64,000 bases of DNA from an uncultured Bacteroidota bacterium (GCA_902613595.1 CACMHY010000001.1:310001-374000); one strand, 5' to 3'. Positions 54,117 to 63,006 are shown, numbered from the stretch's first letter. Numbers and translations: made by a program. Notes: generated from the letters alone by a model not told the origin.

Positions 54117-54877
54117 TGAATAGAATTGATAAAAAGTTTAAAGAAGACAAGAAACTCTTGTCTATCTATTTTTCAGCTGGCCATCCAAAGCTAGAGGATA
54201 CATTGTCTATCTTGGAAAAACTTCAGTCCTCTGGGGTTGATATGGTTGAAATTGGACTACCCTTTTCCGATCCGTTAGCAGATGGGCCAACTATTCAAAA
54301 AAGTTCTACTCAAGCATTACGAAATGGAATGACGACACAAAAACTTTTTTCACAACTTGAAAATGTTCGTGAAAAAATTAAAATTCCCTTAGTAATAATG
54401 GGTTATTTAAATCCGATGATGCAATACGGCATCGAAAAATTTTGTCAAAATTGTCAAAAAATAGGTATTGACGGATTAATTATTCCTGATCTACCTGTTG
54501 ATGTTTATCATGAAAATTATCAAAGCCTATTTGAAAAATATGGTTTGTATAATATGTTTTTGATAACTCCACAAACTCCTGAGTCAAGAATTAACTATAT
54601 TGATAAAGTATCAAATGGTTTTATTTATATGGTTAGTAGTGCAAGTGTCACTGGAGCTAAAGATAAATTCGGGAGCCCACAAACAGACTATTTTAATCGC
54701 ATAGCTAAAATGAAACTATCCACACCAACAGTTGTAGGTTTTGGGATAAGTAATTCAGAAACCTATTTGACAGCCATTAAACACTCAAGTGGAGCAATAA
54801 TCGGATCAGCATTTATTAAATTTCTTGAAAAAGAGGGTGTGGAAAATATAAGTTCATTTATTTCTTCTATACGTTAA
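54116..54877 (+). CDS. trpA: Tryptophan synthase alpha chain
   Basis: TrpA cleaves indole-3-glycerol phosphate and passes indole to TrpB. The 253-residue TIM barrel has MVEIGLPFSDPLADGPTIQ (about residues 43-61, catalytic Glu), VIMGYLNPMMQYG, DGLIIPDLPVD (catalytic Asp), YMVSSASVTGAK and VVGFGISNSET. It is the last trp gene, and its stop shares a base with the start of the DUF2064 gene. Confidence 0.97.
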   Translation: MNRIDKKFKEDKKLLSIYFSAGHPKLEDTLSILEKLQSSGVDMVEIGLPFSDPLADGPTIQKSSTQALRNGMTTQKLFSQLENVREKIKIPLVIMGYLNPMMQYGIEKFCQNCQKIGIDGLIIPDLPVDVYHENYQSLFEKYGLYNMFLITPQTPESRINYIDKVSNGFIYMVSSASVTGAKDKFGSPQTDYFNRIAKMKLSTPTVVGFGISNSETYLTAIKHSSGAIIGSAFIKFLEKEGVENISSFISSIR

Positions 54878-55488
54878 TGAAAAACTTATTGATGGTTTTT
54901 GCAAAGTCACCTATAAAAGGTGAAGTTAAAACCAGACTTGGTAAGGAGATAGGATTCGAAAAATCTCATTGGGCTTATTTACAACTTCTTAAAAAAACAG
55001 CTGAAAATATATCAAATAATAATCAAGATATTATTGTATTTCATAGTAAGCCAAATAAAAAAATGGAATCAATTTTTGATAACGCAAAAAATTTTTTAGT
55101 TCAAAATGGATCTGATCTAGGAGATAAAATGCTATCAGCTTTTCAATGGGCCTTTAATGAAAAATATAAAAATGTAATACTTATTGGAACCGATCTATGG
55201 AATATTAGTGAGAGTATGGTAATTCGAGCAAGAAATGTATTAAAGAATAAAGATTTTGTGATTGGCCCTACTTATGATGGTGGATATTATTTGATTGGTA
55301 TGAAAAAAATAAAAAAGAAAATTTTTCAAAATATTCCTTGGAGCACAAACCGTGTTTTGGAGGAAACATTAAAAAAAATTAAAAATGATTCTGTCTACTT
55401 TCTAGGAATAGAAAATGACATTGATGATTTTATCGATCTCAAAAATGATTTAAATCTTTATAAACTGTATTTGGAAAAATTTGGATAG
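54877..55488 (+). CDS. DUF2064/TIGR04282-type glycosyltransferase-like protein
   Basis: The 203 residues match the TIGR04282 family: LLMVFAKSPIKGEVKTRLGKEIG (about residues 4-26), QNGSDLGDKMLSAFQWAF, VILIGTDLWNIS and FVIGPTYDGGYYLIGMK, with a GT-A-like nucleotide-binding fold. The family is named for arsenosugar synthesis clusters, but no ArsS-type radical SAM gene is present here, so that role is unproven. The one-base overlap with trpA means it is read with the trp operon, although it has no known part in Trp synthesis. It begins a group of sugar- and membrane-related genes. Confidence 0.88.
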   Translation: MKNLLMVFAKSPIKGEVKTRLGKEIGFEKSHWAYLQLLKKTAENISNNNQDIIVFHSKPNKKMESIFDNAKNFLVQNGSDLGDKMLSAFQWAFNEKYKNVILIGTDLWNISESMVIRARNVLKNKDFVIGPTYDGGYYLIGMKKIKKKIFQNIPWSTNRVLEETLKKIKNDSVYFLGIENDIDDFIDLKNDLNLYKLYLEKFG

Positions 55489-55549
55489 AGTTTGTCTAAT
55501 TGTCATTTGATTTAAAAATTTTAATTTAAAGATTTATTTACAGAACATC

Positions 55550-56245
55550 ATGAGGACTTTATATTTTGTTTTTTGCATAATTTTTTCAGCTAGTTTGTTT
55601 GCACAAAAAAATATTCATCATAGATGGAATACACAATTAAAAAAATATGTATCAAATGACGGCATTGTTAATTACAAAGAATGGGGGAAAAATATAGATC
55701 AGCTAAAAGCTTATATTAATACTTTAGAATCAAATTCTCCCAATGAAAATACTTCGAAAGAATATAAACTAGCATATTGGATAAATGCATATAATGCTCT
55801 TACAATAGATCTTATAATTAAAAATTACCCTCTGAAAAGTATTAAAGAGATCAAATTTCCTTGGAAAACAAAATTTTTCAATGATGGTAAAAGCAATTAC
55901 AGTCTTGGAGATATAGAACATAAAATTCTTAGAAAAATGAATGACCCTAGGATTCATTTTGCAATAAATTGTGCTTCAAAATCATGTCCAAAGCTTCTTA
56001 ATGAAGCTTATATTGAAAAAAATCTAAATAATCAGTTGAATGCAGCAACAAAGGAATTTTTAATTGATTCAACAAAAAATATAATTAAGGAGAACAAATC
56101 CACGCTCTCAAAAATCTTTCTTTGGTTTGGAAAAGACTTTGGATCCAAAAAAATGATCAAGGAATTTATATCTGAATATTCAGGAGTTAAATTTAATAAA
56201 TTTAGAATCGATTATATGCCGTACAATTGGGATTTAAACGAATAA
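55550..56245 (+). CDS. DUF547-domain exported protein
   Basis: The 231-residue protein has a signal peptide (LYFVFCIIFSASLFAQ) and a DUF547 domain: NYKEWGKNIDQL, KLAYWINAYNALTIDLIIKNYPL (about residues 69-91), SLGDIEHKILR, PRIHFAINCASKSCPKL (about 125-141) and a C-terminal IDYMPYNWDLN. The conserved Cys pair and His are typical of the family, which may act as a transglutaminase-like enzyme, but this is not proven. It is placed between the DUF2064 gene and a membrane protein in the same direction. Confidence 0.9.
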   Translation: MRTLYFVFCIIFSASLFAQKNIHHRWNTQLKKYVSNDGIVNYKEWGKNIDQLKAYINTLESNSPNENTSKEYKLAYWINAYNALTIDLIIKNYPLKSIKEIKFPWKTKFFNDGKSNYSLGDIEHKILRKMNDPRIHFAINCASKSCPKLLNEAYIEKNLNNQLNAATKEFLIDSTKNIIKENKSTLSKIFLWFGKDFGSKKMIKEFISEYSGVKFNKFRIDYMPYNWDLNE

Positions 56246-56269
56246 TAAATATTTTTGGTCCTTATTAAA

Positions 56270-56686
56270 ATGAATATGAAAAGTCCAAATGCATTTAAGT
56301 GGTCAATAAAATACGGTCTGATTTCAGCCTTGACAGGAATGTTATGTTGTGTTGCCCCTGCTGTTCTTTTTATGTTTGGTTTGATGGGGGGTGTCGTAGC
56401 TATATCATTTGCAGATTTTTTTTACAAAGAGGATGGAAGTTTAGGAACAGGATCTATTATCTTAAGAACAGCTGCGGTCGGTCTAGGTATCTATGCAACC
56501 TACATTTTTAGAAAAAAACAAAATCAATGTTCTATAGATCGCAAAAGAAAAAATTTAAACCTAGCAATGCTAATTTTTTTATTAATTACGTTTGGTATTT
56601 CTTTTTTCTTAGCATTCGAGTCTTGGTCTTCCTGGTATTTTGACGAATTCATTGTTCCCCAACAGCAAAAAGAGTTAAACATCTAA
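56270..56686 (+). CDS. Membrane protein with a MerT/MerC-like CC motif
   Basis: From ATG at 56270 the protein has about 138 residues and three or four helices. The first helix holds LTGMLCCVAPAVLFMFGLMGG, a vicinal Cys pair close to those of mercury transporters such as MerT and MerC. Later segments are AAVGLGIYATYIF and MLIFLLITFGISFFLAFES. A metal or redox role is possible, but no mer genes are nearby. A TTG at 56255 is the only earlier start. Its stop is immediately followed in frame by the glycosyltransferase, which lacks an ATG. Confidence 0.7.
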   Translation: MNMKSPNAFKWSIKYGLISALTGMLCCVAPAVLFMFGLMGGVVAISFADFFYKEDGSLGTGSIILRTAAVGLGIYATYIFRKKQNQCSIDRKRKNLNLAMLIFLLITFGISFFLAFESWSSWYFDEFIVPQQQKELNI

Positions 56687-57388
56687 ATTAAATTTGATAT
56701 AAAAATTGCTGTTATTATACCAGCTTATAATGAATCACAATCGATAGGCCTTGTAGTTGATTCAATCCCGAGAAGTGTTGATAGAATAGTTGTTGTTGAT
56801 AATGCATCAACAGACAATACATCTAAAATAGCAGAAAAAAAAGGGGCTGAAGTAGTTACAGAAAACAGAAAAGGTTATGGTTATGCATGTTTGAAAGGTT
56901 TAGAACACCTGGCCCAAAATAATCCAGATATTGTAGTTTTCTTAGATGGTGATTATTCTGATTATATAGAAGATCTTGACCAAATTGTTTCTCCGATTAT
57001 TCGTGAAGAGGTTGTTTTTTGTATTGGAGCTAGAGACAAAAAATTGAGGGAAAAGGGCTCTCTAACATATCAACAAATCTTTGGAAATAAATTAGCTTGT
57101 TTTCTAATGAAATGGCTATATCAAGGTAAGTTTTCTGATTTAGGTCCATTTCGTGCTATTAAATGGCAATCTCTTCAAGAATTAAAAATGGAGGATAAAA
57201 CTTATGGATGGACAATTGAAATGCAACTCAAAGTTTTAAGAAAAAAAATGTCCTATAAAGAAATTCCAGTCAGATATCGTAAGCGTCTTGGTGTTTCAAA
57301 AGTTTCAGGAACAGTAAAAGGAACTCTCTTAGCGGGCTATAAAATATTAACTTGGATATTTAAATTTTACTTTTCAAAATGGAAGTAG
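56687..57388 (+). CDS. Family 2 glycosyltransferase with a non-ATG start
   Basis: The complete GT2 domain requires sequence upstream of the first TTG (56891). In frame it reads IKFDIKIAVIIPAYNESQ from 56687, then RIVVVDNASTDNTSKIAEKK, VFLDGDYSDY (DxD-like), LGPFRAIKWQSL and EIPVRYRKRLGVSKVSGT. Only ATT (56687, directly after the upstream TAA), ATA (56699) or ATT (56705) can serve as start, so the initiation codon is non-standard or the upstream stop is read through. The product of about 233 residues is a soluble dolichyl-phosphate-mannose-synthase-like transferase. It overlaps the next gene by 10 bases. Confidence 0.8.
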   Translation: MKFDIKIAVIIPAYNESQSIGLVVDSIPRSVDRIVVVDNASTDNTSKIAEKKGAEVVTENRKGYGYACLKGLEHLAQNNPDIVVFLDGDYSDYIEDLDQIVSPIIREEVVFCIGARDKKLREKGSLTYQQIFGNKLACFLMKWLYQGKFSDLGPFRAIKWQSLQELKMEDKTYGWTIEMQLKVLRKKMSYKEIPVRYRKRLGVSKVSGTVKGTLLAGYKILTWIFKFYFSKWK

Positions 57389-58878
57389 TAATAGATTTAG
57401 TTATTAAAATATTTGTCCCGTTGATTATAGTAGTATATGTGTCTTGTTTAGTTATAATATTTTGTTATAGCTTATTGCAACTAAATATGTTAAAGTATTT
57501 TAAAATTTATCAAAAAAAAAACAAGTTAAAATGTAAAATTCCTGAAAAGCTTCCAAGAGTAACAATTCAATTACCGCTCTACAATGAGTTTTATGTGATA
57601 AAACGCTTATTGAAATGTATAACAAATCTAGAATATCCAAAAGAGTTAATTCAAATTCAGGTACTGGATGATTCAACAGACGAATCACTATTAGTTGCAA
57701 AAAAAATAGTCTCAAAATATAAAGTCAAAGGCATACCTATTCATCATATTATTCGAAGTAAAAGAAAAGGGTTTAAAGCTGGAGCACTTAAAAATGGATT
57801 GAAAACAGCAAGTGGTGAATTCATAGCTATTTTTGATTCAGATTTTTTACCCAATCCAGATTGGCTTCTAAAAACGATTCCATATTTTCAAAATAATAAA
57901 GTAGGAGTAGTTCAGACCAGATGGGGACATTTAAACCGTGAACATTCAATTCTTACTCAAGTTCAAGCCTTTGCTCTAGATGCTCATTTTCTTCTAGAAC
58001 AAGTAGGTAGGAATCAGCAAAAACATTTTATAAATTTTAATGGAACAGCTGGGATTTGGAGAAAAGATTGCATAATTGATTCAGGGAATTGGAAAGCAGA
58101 TACTTTAACAGAAGATTTAGATCTAAGCTATCGAGCCCAATTAAAAGACTGGGAGTTTGTTTATTTGGATAAAGTGGTTACACCTGCAGAACTTCCTGTA
58201 ACAATCAATGCAATACGTTCTCAACAATTCAGATGGAATAAAGGGGGTGCGGAAAATTTTAGAAAATTGGTTGCAAAGATTTTATTTTCTGATAAATATA
58301 CATTTAACAAAAAAATAAATGCTTTTTTCCATTTATTTAGTAGCAATATGTTTTTAAATGTTTTTTTAACAGCAATTTTGAGTGTTCCCTTAATATTTAT
58401 AAAAGAAACTTTCCCCGAATATGAGTTAATATTTAATATGAGTTCCCTGTTCATTTTAAGTACAATAATATTTTTTTATTGTTATTGGCATGTTCACAAA
58501 CACTCATTTGGAGGTGGATTTTATTCTTTCTTGATTTACATTAAGCGGTTTATAAACTTTTATACATTAATTCTGGGGTTCTCGGTGCACAATTCAGTTG
58601 CAGTTTTAGAGGCTTATTTAGGTAAAAAAAGTGCCTTTATTCGTACACCAAAGTTTAACCAGAGTTCTTTAAAGAATTTTAAATATTCTGAAAATAAGAT
58701 ATCTCCATATTCTTTGCTAGAATTAATGCTATCAATTTATTTTCTTTTTGGGATTCTATGCTCTTTGAGTTTTAATAAATCATTTAATTTAGGAATGTTT
58801 TTATTTCATCTGGTTCTTTTTATTGGATTTGGAATTATAAGCTATTTTGGGATTAGCCAAAACATAAAGAATGAATAA
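57379..58878 (+). CDS. Cellulose-synthase-like membrane glycosyltransferase (GT2)
   Basis: The 499-residue protein has an N-terminal membrane segment, a cytosolic GT2 domain (about residues 50-300) and four or five C-terminal helices. Catalytic motifs are visible: QLPLYNEFYVIKRLL, VLDDSTDES (first Asp), IFDSDFLPNPDWLL (DxD), TEDLDLSYRAQLKDW (TED) and QQFRWNKGGAEN (QxxRW). It would polymerise or transfer UDP-sugars at the inner membrane. It is not a true BcsA, since there is no PilZ domain or bcs gene nearby. It overlaps both neighbouring sugar genes, so all are expressed together. Confidence 0.9.
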   Translation: MEVVIDLVIKIFVPLIIVVYVSCLVIIFCYSLLQLNMLKYFKIYQKKNKLKCKIPEKLPRVTIQLPLYNEFYVIKRLLKCITNLEYPKELIQIQVLDDSTDESLLVAKKIVSKYKVKGIPIHHIIRSKRKGFKAGALKNGLKTASGEFIAIFDSDFLPNPDWLLKTIPYFQNNKVGVVQTRWGHLNREHSILTQVQAFALDAHFLLEQVGRNQQKHFINFNGTAGIWRKDCIIDSGNWKADTLTEDLDLSYRAQLKDWEFVYLDKVVTPAELPVTINAIRSQQFRWNKGGAENFRKLVAKILFSDKYTFNKKINAFFHLFSSNMFLNVFLTAILSVPLIFIKETFPEYELIFNMSSLFILSTIIFFYCYWHVHKHSFGGGFYSFLIYIKRFINFYTLILGFSVHNSVAVLEAYLGKKSAFIRTPKFNQSSLKNFKYSENKISPYSLLELMLSIYFLFGILCSLSFNKSFNLGMFLFHLVLFIGFGIISYFGISQNIKNE

Positions 58879-60211
58879 AAACTATATCATTTCAAGTTCA
58901 ACAACATTACTTGGAATATTTTTTGCCTTTGCTTTATTTTCATTTGAATTAAAAAGGTTTCAAACGCTACCCTTAATTGGTACATACGTGTTTTTATTTC
59001 TTTTAATTTGGATTTGGGTTAAAAAGTATTCTTCAATAGGAAATATTTTTTTTTTAGGAATAATATGCCGTTTAATTTTTTGGAATTATATACCTAATCT
59101 GTCACAAGATTTTTATCGCTTTATTTGGGATGGAAGCATTCAGCTTTTTGGAATTAATCCTTATCATTACACACCAAATCAAATAATTGATTTAGTAGGT
59201 TTTCCCAATTCGCAACTATTATTTGAAAAAATGGGGAATCTAAGTAGAAATAATTTTTCAAATTATCCTCCAATAAGTCAATACTTATTTGCCTTAGCAG
59301 CCAACTTTAACTCTGAAAATATTTTCACACCAATTCTTTGCATACGCAGCGTCTATTTAGTAAGTGAGATGATAATATTTTTTGTAATAAAAAGCTTGTT
59401 AGAAAAATTAATACTATCAAAAGAATATCTAGCATGGTATTTCCTAAATCCATTGGTAATTATTGAAGGTTATGGAAATCTTCATGGAGAATGTCTTATG
59501 ATGTGTTTTACTTTTATTTCATGGCTATATTGCATTAAGCGACGACCTATTTTAGGTGGAATTTTTATGGCATTTGCAATAGGTACTAAACTTTTACCTC
59601 TGATTTTAGTTCCTTTTTTCTTTCAGTATTTAGGACTAAAGAATTTTATAGTCTATGGGGTATCTATTTTGATTTTTGGTGGGATCATATTTTTACCATA
59701 TTGGGATGAAAATTTTTTTCCAAATTATCTTCAAACCATACAACTTTGGTTTTCAACTTTTGAATTTAACGGTAGTATTTACAATATTATAAGAGCAATT
59801 GGATATAAGTTGAAAGGATATAACATTATTAAAGATATAGGAAAAATAACACCTTACGTTATTTCAGTATTTGTTTTTGTTTTCTCTTTTATTAAATCAA
59901 ATCGTGAGCCGAAAGATATTTTTAAAAATATGCTATTTATTTTAAGCATCTATTTTTTTGTCTCAACAACAGTCCATCCTTGGTACATTATTAACTTAAT
60001 AATTCTAGGAATTTTAAGCGGATATTTATACCCGATTTTGTGGAGTATGACAGTCTTTTGGAGCTACAGCGCCTATGGGGTAGAAATAGTCGAAGAAAAG
60101 TTATATTGGCAGATAGGGGCTTATTTTTTGGTTTACATTTGTGTTTTATATGAGCTTTTTAGGGAGCGTTTAGGACATCATCTTCAAAAAACCAACTTCC
60201 TTAGAACTTAA
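58871..60211 (+). CDS. Polytopic mannosyltransferase-like membrane protein (GT-C type)
   Basis: The 446-residue protein has about ten membrane helices. After the second helix it shows QDFYRFIWDGSIQLFGINPYHYTP (about residues 78-101), a pattern known from bacterial polyprenyl-phosphate-dependent glycosyltransferases (GT87/mannosyltransferase type). LVIIEGYGNLHGECLMM and IGTKLLPLILVPFFF follow. It would transfer a sugar from a lipid carrier at the periplasmic side. It overlaps the CESA-like gene by 8 bases and the convergent pseudouridine synthase gene by 42 bases. Confidence 0.82.
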   Translation: MNKNYIISSSTTLLGIFFAFALFSFELKRFQTLPLIGTYVFLFLLIWIWVKKYSSIGNIFFLGIICRLIFWNYIPNLSQDFYRFIWDGSIQLFGINPYHYTPNQIIDLVGFPNSQLLFEKMGNLSRNNFSNYPPISQYLFALAANFNSENIFTPILCIRSVYLVSEMIIFFVIKSLLEKLILSKEYLAWYFLNPLVIIEGYGNLHGECLMMCFTFISWLYCIKRRPILGGIFMAFAIGTKLLPLILVPFFFQYLGLKNFIVYGVSILIFGGIIFLPYWDENFFPNYLQTIQLWFSTFEFNGSIYNIIRAIGYKLKGYNIIKDIGKITPYVISVFVFVFSFIKSNREPKDIFKNMLFILSIYFFVSTTVHPWYIINLIILGILSGYLYPILWSMTVFWSYSAYGVEIVEEKLYWQIGAYFLVYICVLYELFRERLGHHLQKTNFLRT

Positions 60212-60931
60212 ATTTCTCCACTTTCCTCTTGGCAAATCTTTTTTTGTAAGGCTACCGTATATAACTCTATCAATTAAAACAACTCTTAAGCCACATATAC
60301 TAAAAAGCTTTACTAGTTCAGATGTACCTATAGAATTGACCTCTAAACCAACCTCATTTTTAGGCTTCCCTTTAATATGGCTAATATCTTTTATTTTTAA
60401 AAGTTTATTATATACCATCTGACCTGTTTTTAATTTATTAATTGTTTGCCTAGTTACATTTTCATTTAATACTGCTTTATAGACCATTTTTGTAGATTTA
60501 GATTTGTTGAGTCTTTTTCTTAATTCACCATCATTTGTCAAAATCAAAAGACCTGTAATGGGTCTACCCATATCATCAACAGGTATTAACCCAGGATTGG
60601 TTTTAGTACTTATTAAATCTTGAACTGGCTTATCTATTTTGTCACCTTGAAAAGTTGCAATGAATCCTTTTGGTTTATTTATCAGAATATATAAAAATGG
60701 TTTTTTTTTAATACGAGTACCATCATATTTAACTTCATCTGAAGCCTTAACTTTAAAACCTAATTCTGTAATTATTTTACCATTTACCTCTACTAAACCC
60801 ATTTTAATATGTTGATCTGCCTCTCTTCTAGAGCAAAGTCCAGCATTCGATAAGTATTTATTAATTCTAATACGTTGATTCATATTATTAGTATTTTTTT
60901 CTGAGTTTAGGGAGGTGTTTTTTGATTTCAT
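60170..60931 (-). CDS. RluB/RsuA-like pseudouridine synthase homologue lacking the catalytic Asp
   Basis: The 253 residues have an N-terminal S4 domain (RINKYLSNAGLCSRREADQHI, about residues 22-42) and the RsuA-type pseudouridine synthase domain (FLYILINKPKGFIATFQGD, about 79-97, then TGLLILTNDGELRKRLNKS and TKMVYKAVL). In active family members the middle reads GRLDxxTTGLL, where the Asp is catalytic. Here it reads PVDDMGRPITGLL, so the catalytic position is Gly (residue 122, codon 60566-60568) although two Asp lie just before it. Enzymatic activity is doubtful; it may be an RNA-binding remnant or use a shifted Asp. The gene overlaps the mannosyltransferase gene on the opposite strand. Confidence 0.85.
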   Translation of the reverse strand: MKSKNTSLNSEKNTNNMNQRIRINKYLSNAGLCSRREADQHIKMGLVEVNGKIITELGFKVKASDEVKYDGTRIKKKPFLYILINKPKGFIATFQGDKIDKPVQDLISTKTNPGLIPVDDMGRPITGLLILTNDGELRKRLNKSKSTKMVYKAVLNENVTRQTINKLKTGQMVYNKLLKIKDISHIKGKPKNEVGLEVNSIGTSELVKLFSICGLRVVLIDRVIYGSLTKKDLPRGKWRNLSSKEVGFLKMMS

Positions 60932-60971
60932 GTTTTTTTGAACAACAAATAAAATTTAAGATATTTATAAA

Positions 60972-61901
60972 TTAAAGCTTATAAACCACCTCTAGAGGAT
61001 AATCATTCAAGAGTTTTTTTACAGATTTAAAATCTTTTGTAAAGCCTAAAAAATAACCACCTCCTCCAGATCCGCATAATTTAAGATAATAATTATCAGT
61101 ATTTATACCTTCTTCCCATAATTGAAAAATTGGCTTTGGAATCATTTTATCAAAATTTTGTAAGACCAAAGACGACAATATTTTGATATTTCTAAAAAAA
61201 GAATCGTGATTTTCATTTAGAAAGTCATCAATGCAATTTTCAGAAAACTTTATAAAATCTTTAAAGATTATCTGGCTAAATTTTGAGCTTTTCATTTTTT
61301 CCATAAATATTGAAATCATAGATGTAGTCTTTCTGCTTACCCCGCTGTCAACTAAAAAAATAGCTCCTTTGGCATTTTTCTTTTGAGAAGGAATTTGAGT
61401 AGTACTAATATGACTACCTGGACCGATCAAAATTGAGGTGTCTGAATAGCTAACTAAAGGATCAAATCCAGAAGAATTACCATGAAAATAAGATTCCATA
61501 TAACTAAAAATTTTTTTTAGAGTTTGAATATTTTTCAAGGTTGTATAATTACTAGGAATAATCTTTGACATAGCATACTTTTCATATACCGCTGCTATAA
61601 GGGCACCACTACTTCCTAAACCATAGCCTTGAGGTATATTGCTATTGAAATATAAATTTTCTTTGAGATCATTATCTAACTTCTGCCAATTAAATTCTAC
61701 AAGATTTTGATTTAAATTCTTAAGATATTTTACGAATTCTAAAATTTTTTTGTGAGAAGAATCAATTTCCTTATTAACTATTGAAGATGTATTCAGATTA
61801 CCTTTATATGACCTATAGGGTACCGTTAGCCCCCTTGAGTTTTTTATTATACCATATTCTCCGAAAAGTAAAATTTTAGAAAAAAAGAAAGACTGGTTCA
61901 T
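60972..61901 (-). CDS. GHMP kinase, probably mevalonate kinase
   Basis: The 309-residue GHMP kinase phosphorylates mevalonate or a related alcohol. It has the N-terminal KILLFGEYGIIKNSRGLTVP segment (about residues 9-28), the phosphate-binding loop PQGYGLGSSGALIAAVYEKYA (about 90-110) and the C-terminal KLCGSGGGGYFLGFT segment. The neighbouring mvaD strongly supports a mevalonate kinase. The phosphomevalonate kinase of the pathway is not in this window. It lies 23 bases after mvaD on the same strand. Confidence 0.85.
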   Translation of the reverse strand: MNQSFFFSKILLFGEYGIIKNSRGLTVPYRSYKGNLNTSSIVNKEIDSSHKKILEFVKYLKNLNQNLVEFNWQKLDNDLKENLYFNSNIPQGYGLGSSGALIAAVYEKYAMSKIIPSNYTTLKNIQTLKKIFSYMESYFHGNSSGFDPLVSYSDTSILIGPGSHISTTQIPSQKKNAKGAIFLVDSGVSRKTTSMISIFMEKMKSSKFSQIIFKDFIKFSENCIDDFLNENHDSFFRNIKILSSLVLQNFDKMIPKPIFQLWEEGINTDNYYLKLCGSGGGGYFLGFTKDFKSVKKLLNDYPLEVVYKL

Positions 61902-61924
61902 AAAATTTATAATTAAAAAGATAT

Positions 61925-63004
61925 TTAATCTAGTTTCCTTGCTCCAGTACCAGCTTGATCAACAATATATTCTTTGTTCTTACAAAATGAGGATAATTCC
62001 TGATTAATAAATGGAATCATTTGTTTTTCATATTCTAAAGGATATAAGATATGAACATTAGCTCCTGCGTCCATTGTAAAGCAAGCAGGAATGTTTTTTT
62101 CCTTACGGAAGTCCCATAATTTTTCAATAATTGATAAAGTATTAGGTTTCATGAGAATATAATAAGGATTTGATGTCATCATCATAGCATGTAATGACAA
62201 AGCTTCTAATTCGACAATTTTAATGAATGTATCTAGATCACCTGATTTCATAATTGGAATTAATGAATCAAAGTTTCTTCTAGCCTGTAAAAATCTTTTT
62301 TCAGCATAGGGGTTAGAGTGCATTAGATCGTGACCCGTTGTACTCGATACATTTTTTGACTCTTTATCAACAAGTAATATAATATCTTGGTAAGATTTAA
62401 AAATTGAATTTAAATCTTTACCAAATTCGATGGCATACAGGTCTGAGGAGTTTGATATTTTTCTGTTATCTCCCCAAATAGTGACTGGCCCTTTTATACT
62501 TCTAGATGCACTGCCAGAACCGATTCTGGCTAAAAATGATGCTTTAGTGAAGAAAAAATCATTTTTTTCAAAATTAAATAAATAGCTCTCTAAATCCATG
62601 ATAGCCAGAGAAAGTGCTGCCATTGCTGATGCAGAAGAAGCAATACCGCTGCTGTGCGGAAATGTGTTTATACTTTTTATTGTTAACTCATAATTTGTTA
62701 TCCAACACACATATTTTTTAATACGATCAAAGAAAACATGTAGCTTATCATCAAAATCAGGCTTGAGAGAACCGTTAAAGAAAAATTTAAATTTAAATTT
62801 ACCAGTTTTAGATGGCTCAAAACGAATAGAAGTTCTAGTAACACTTTTATCTAAAGTGAAACTAAGTGAAGGATTTTTCGGTATTTGTAGCTTTTTTTTT
62901 CCCCAATATTTGATTATTGCGATATTACTTGGTGCTTCCCATTTCGATTCATATGGTAATGGATCTATAGCTTTTGAAATAAAAAAATTTTCATTCATTT
63001 TCAT
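61925..63004 (-). CDS. mvaD: Diphosphomevalonate decarboxylase
   Basis: MvaD makes isopentenyl diphosphate from mevalonate diphosphate with ATP. The 359 residues show SNIAIIKYWGKKKLQIPKNPSLSFTLD (about residues 26-52), FPHSSGIASSASAMAALSLA (phosphate loop, about 115-134), ARIGSGSASRSIKGPVTIWG and CFTMDAGANVHILYP, with the catalytic Asp near the end. The ATG at 63004 and the second ATG at 62998 are both possible starts; a promoter-like box ends 2 bases before the first. It forms an operon with the mevalonate kinase. Confidence 0.96.
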   Translation of the reverse strand: MKMNENFFISKAIDPLPYESKWEAPSNIAIIKYWGKKKLQIPKNPSLSFTLDKSVTRTSIRFEPSKTGKFKFKFFFNGSLKPDFDDKLHVFFDRIKKYVCWITNYELTIKSINTFPHSSGIASSASAMAALSLAIMDLESYLFNFEKNDFFFTKASFLARIGSGSASRSIKGPVTIWGDNRKISNSSDLYAIEFGKDLNSIFKSYQDIILLVDKESKNVSSTTGHDLMHSNPYAEKRFLQARRNFDSLIPIMKSGDLDTFIKIVELEALSLHAMMMTSNPYYILMKPNTLSIIEKLWDFRKEKNIPACFTMDAGANVHILYPLEYEKQMIPFINQELSSFCKNKEYIVDQAGTGARKLD

Positions 63005-63006
63005 TT

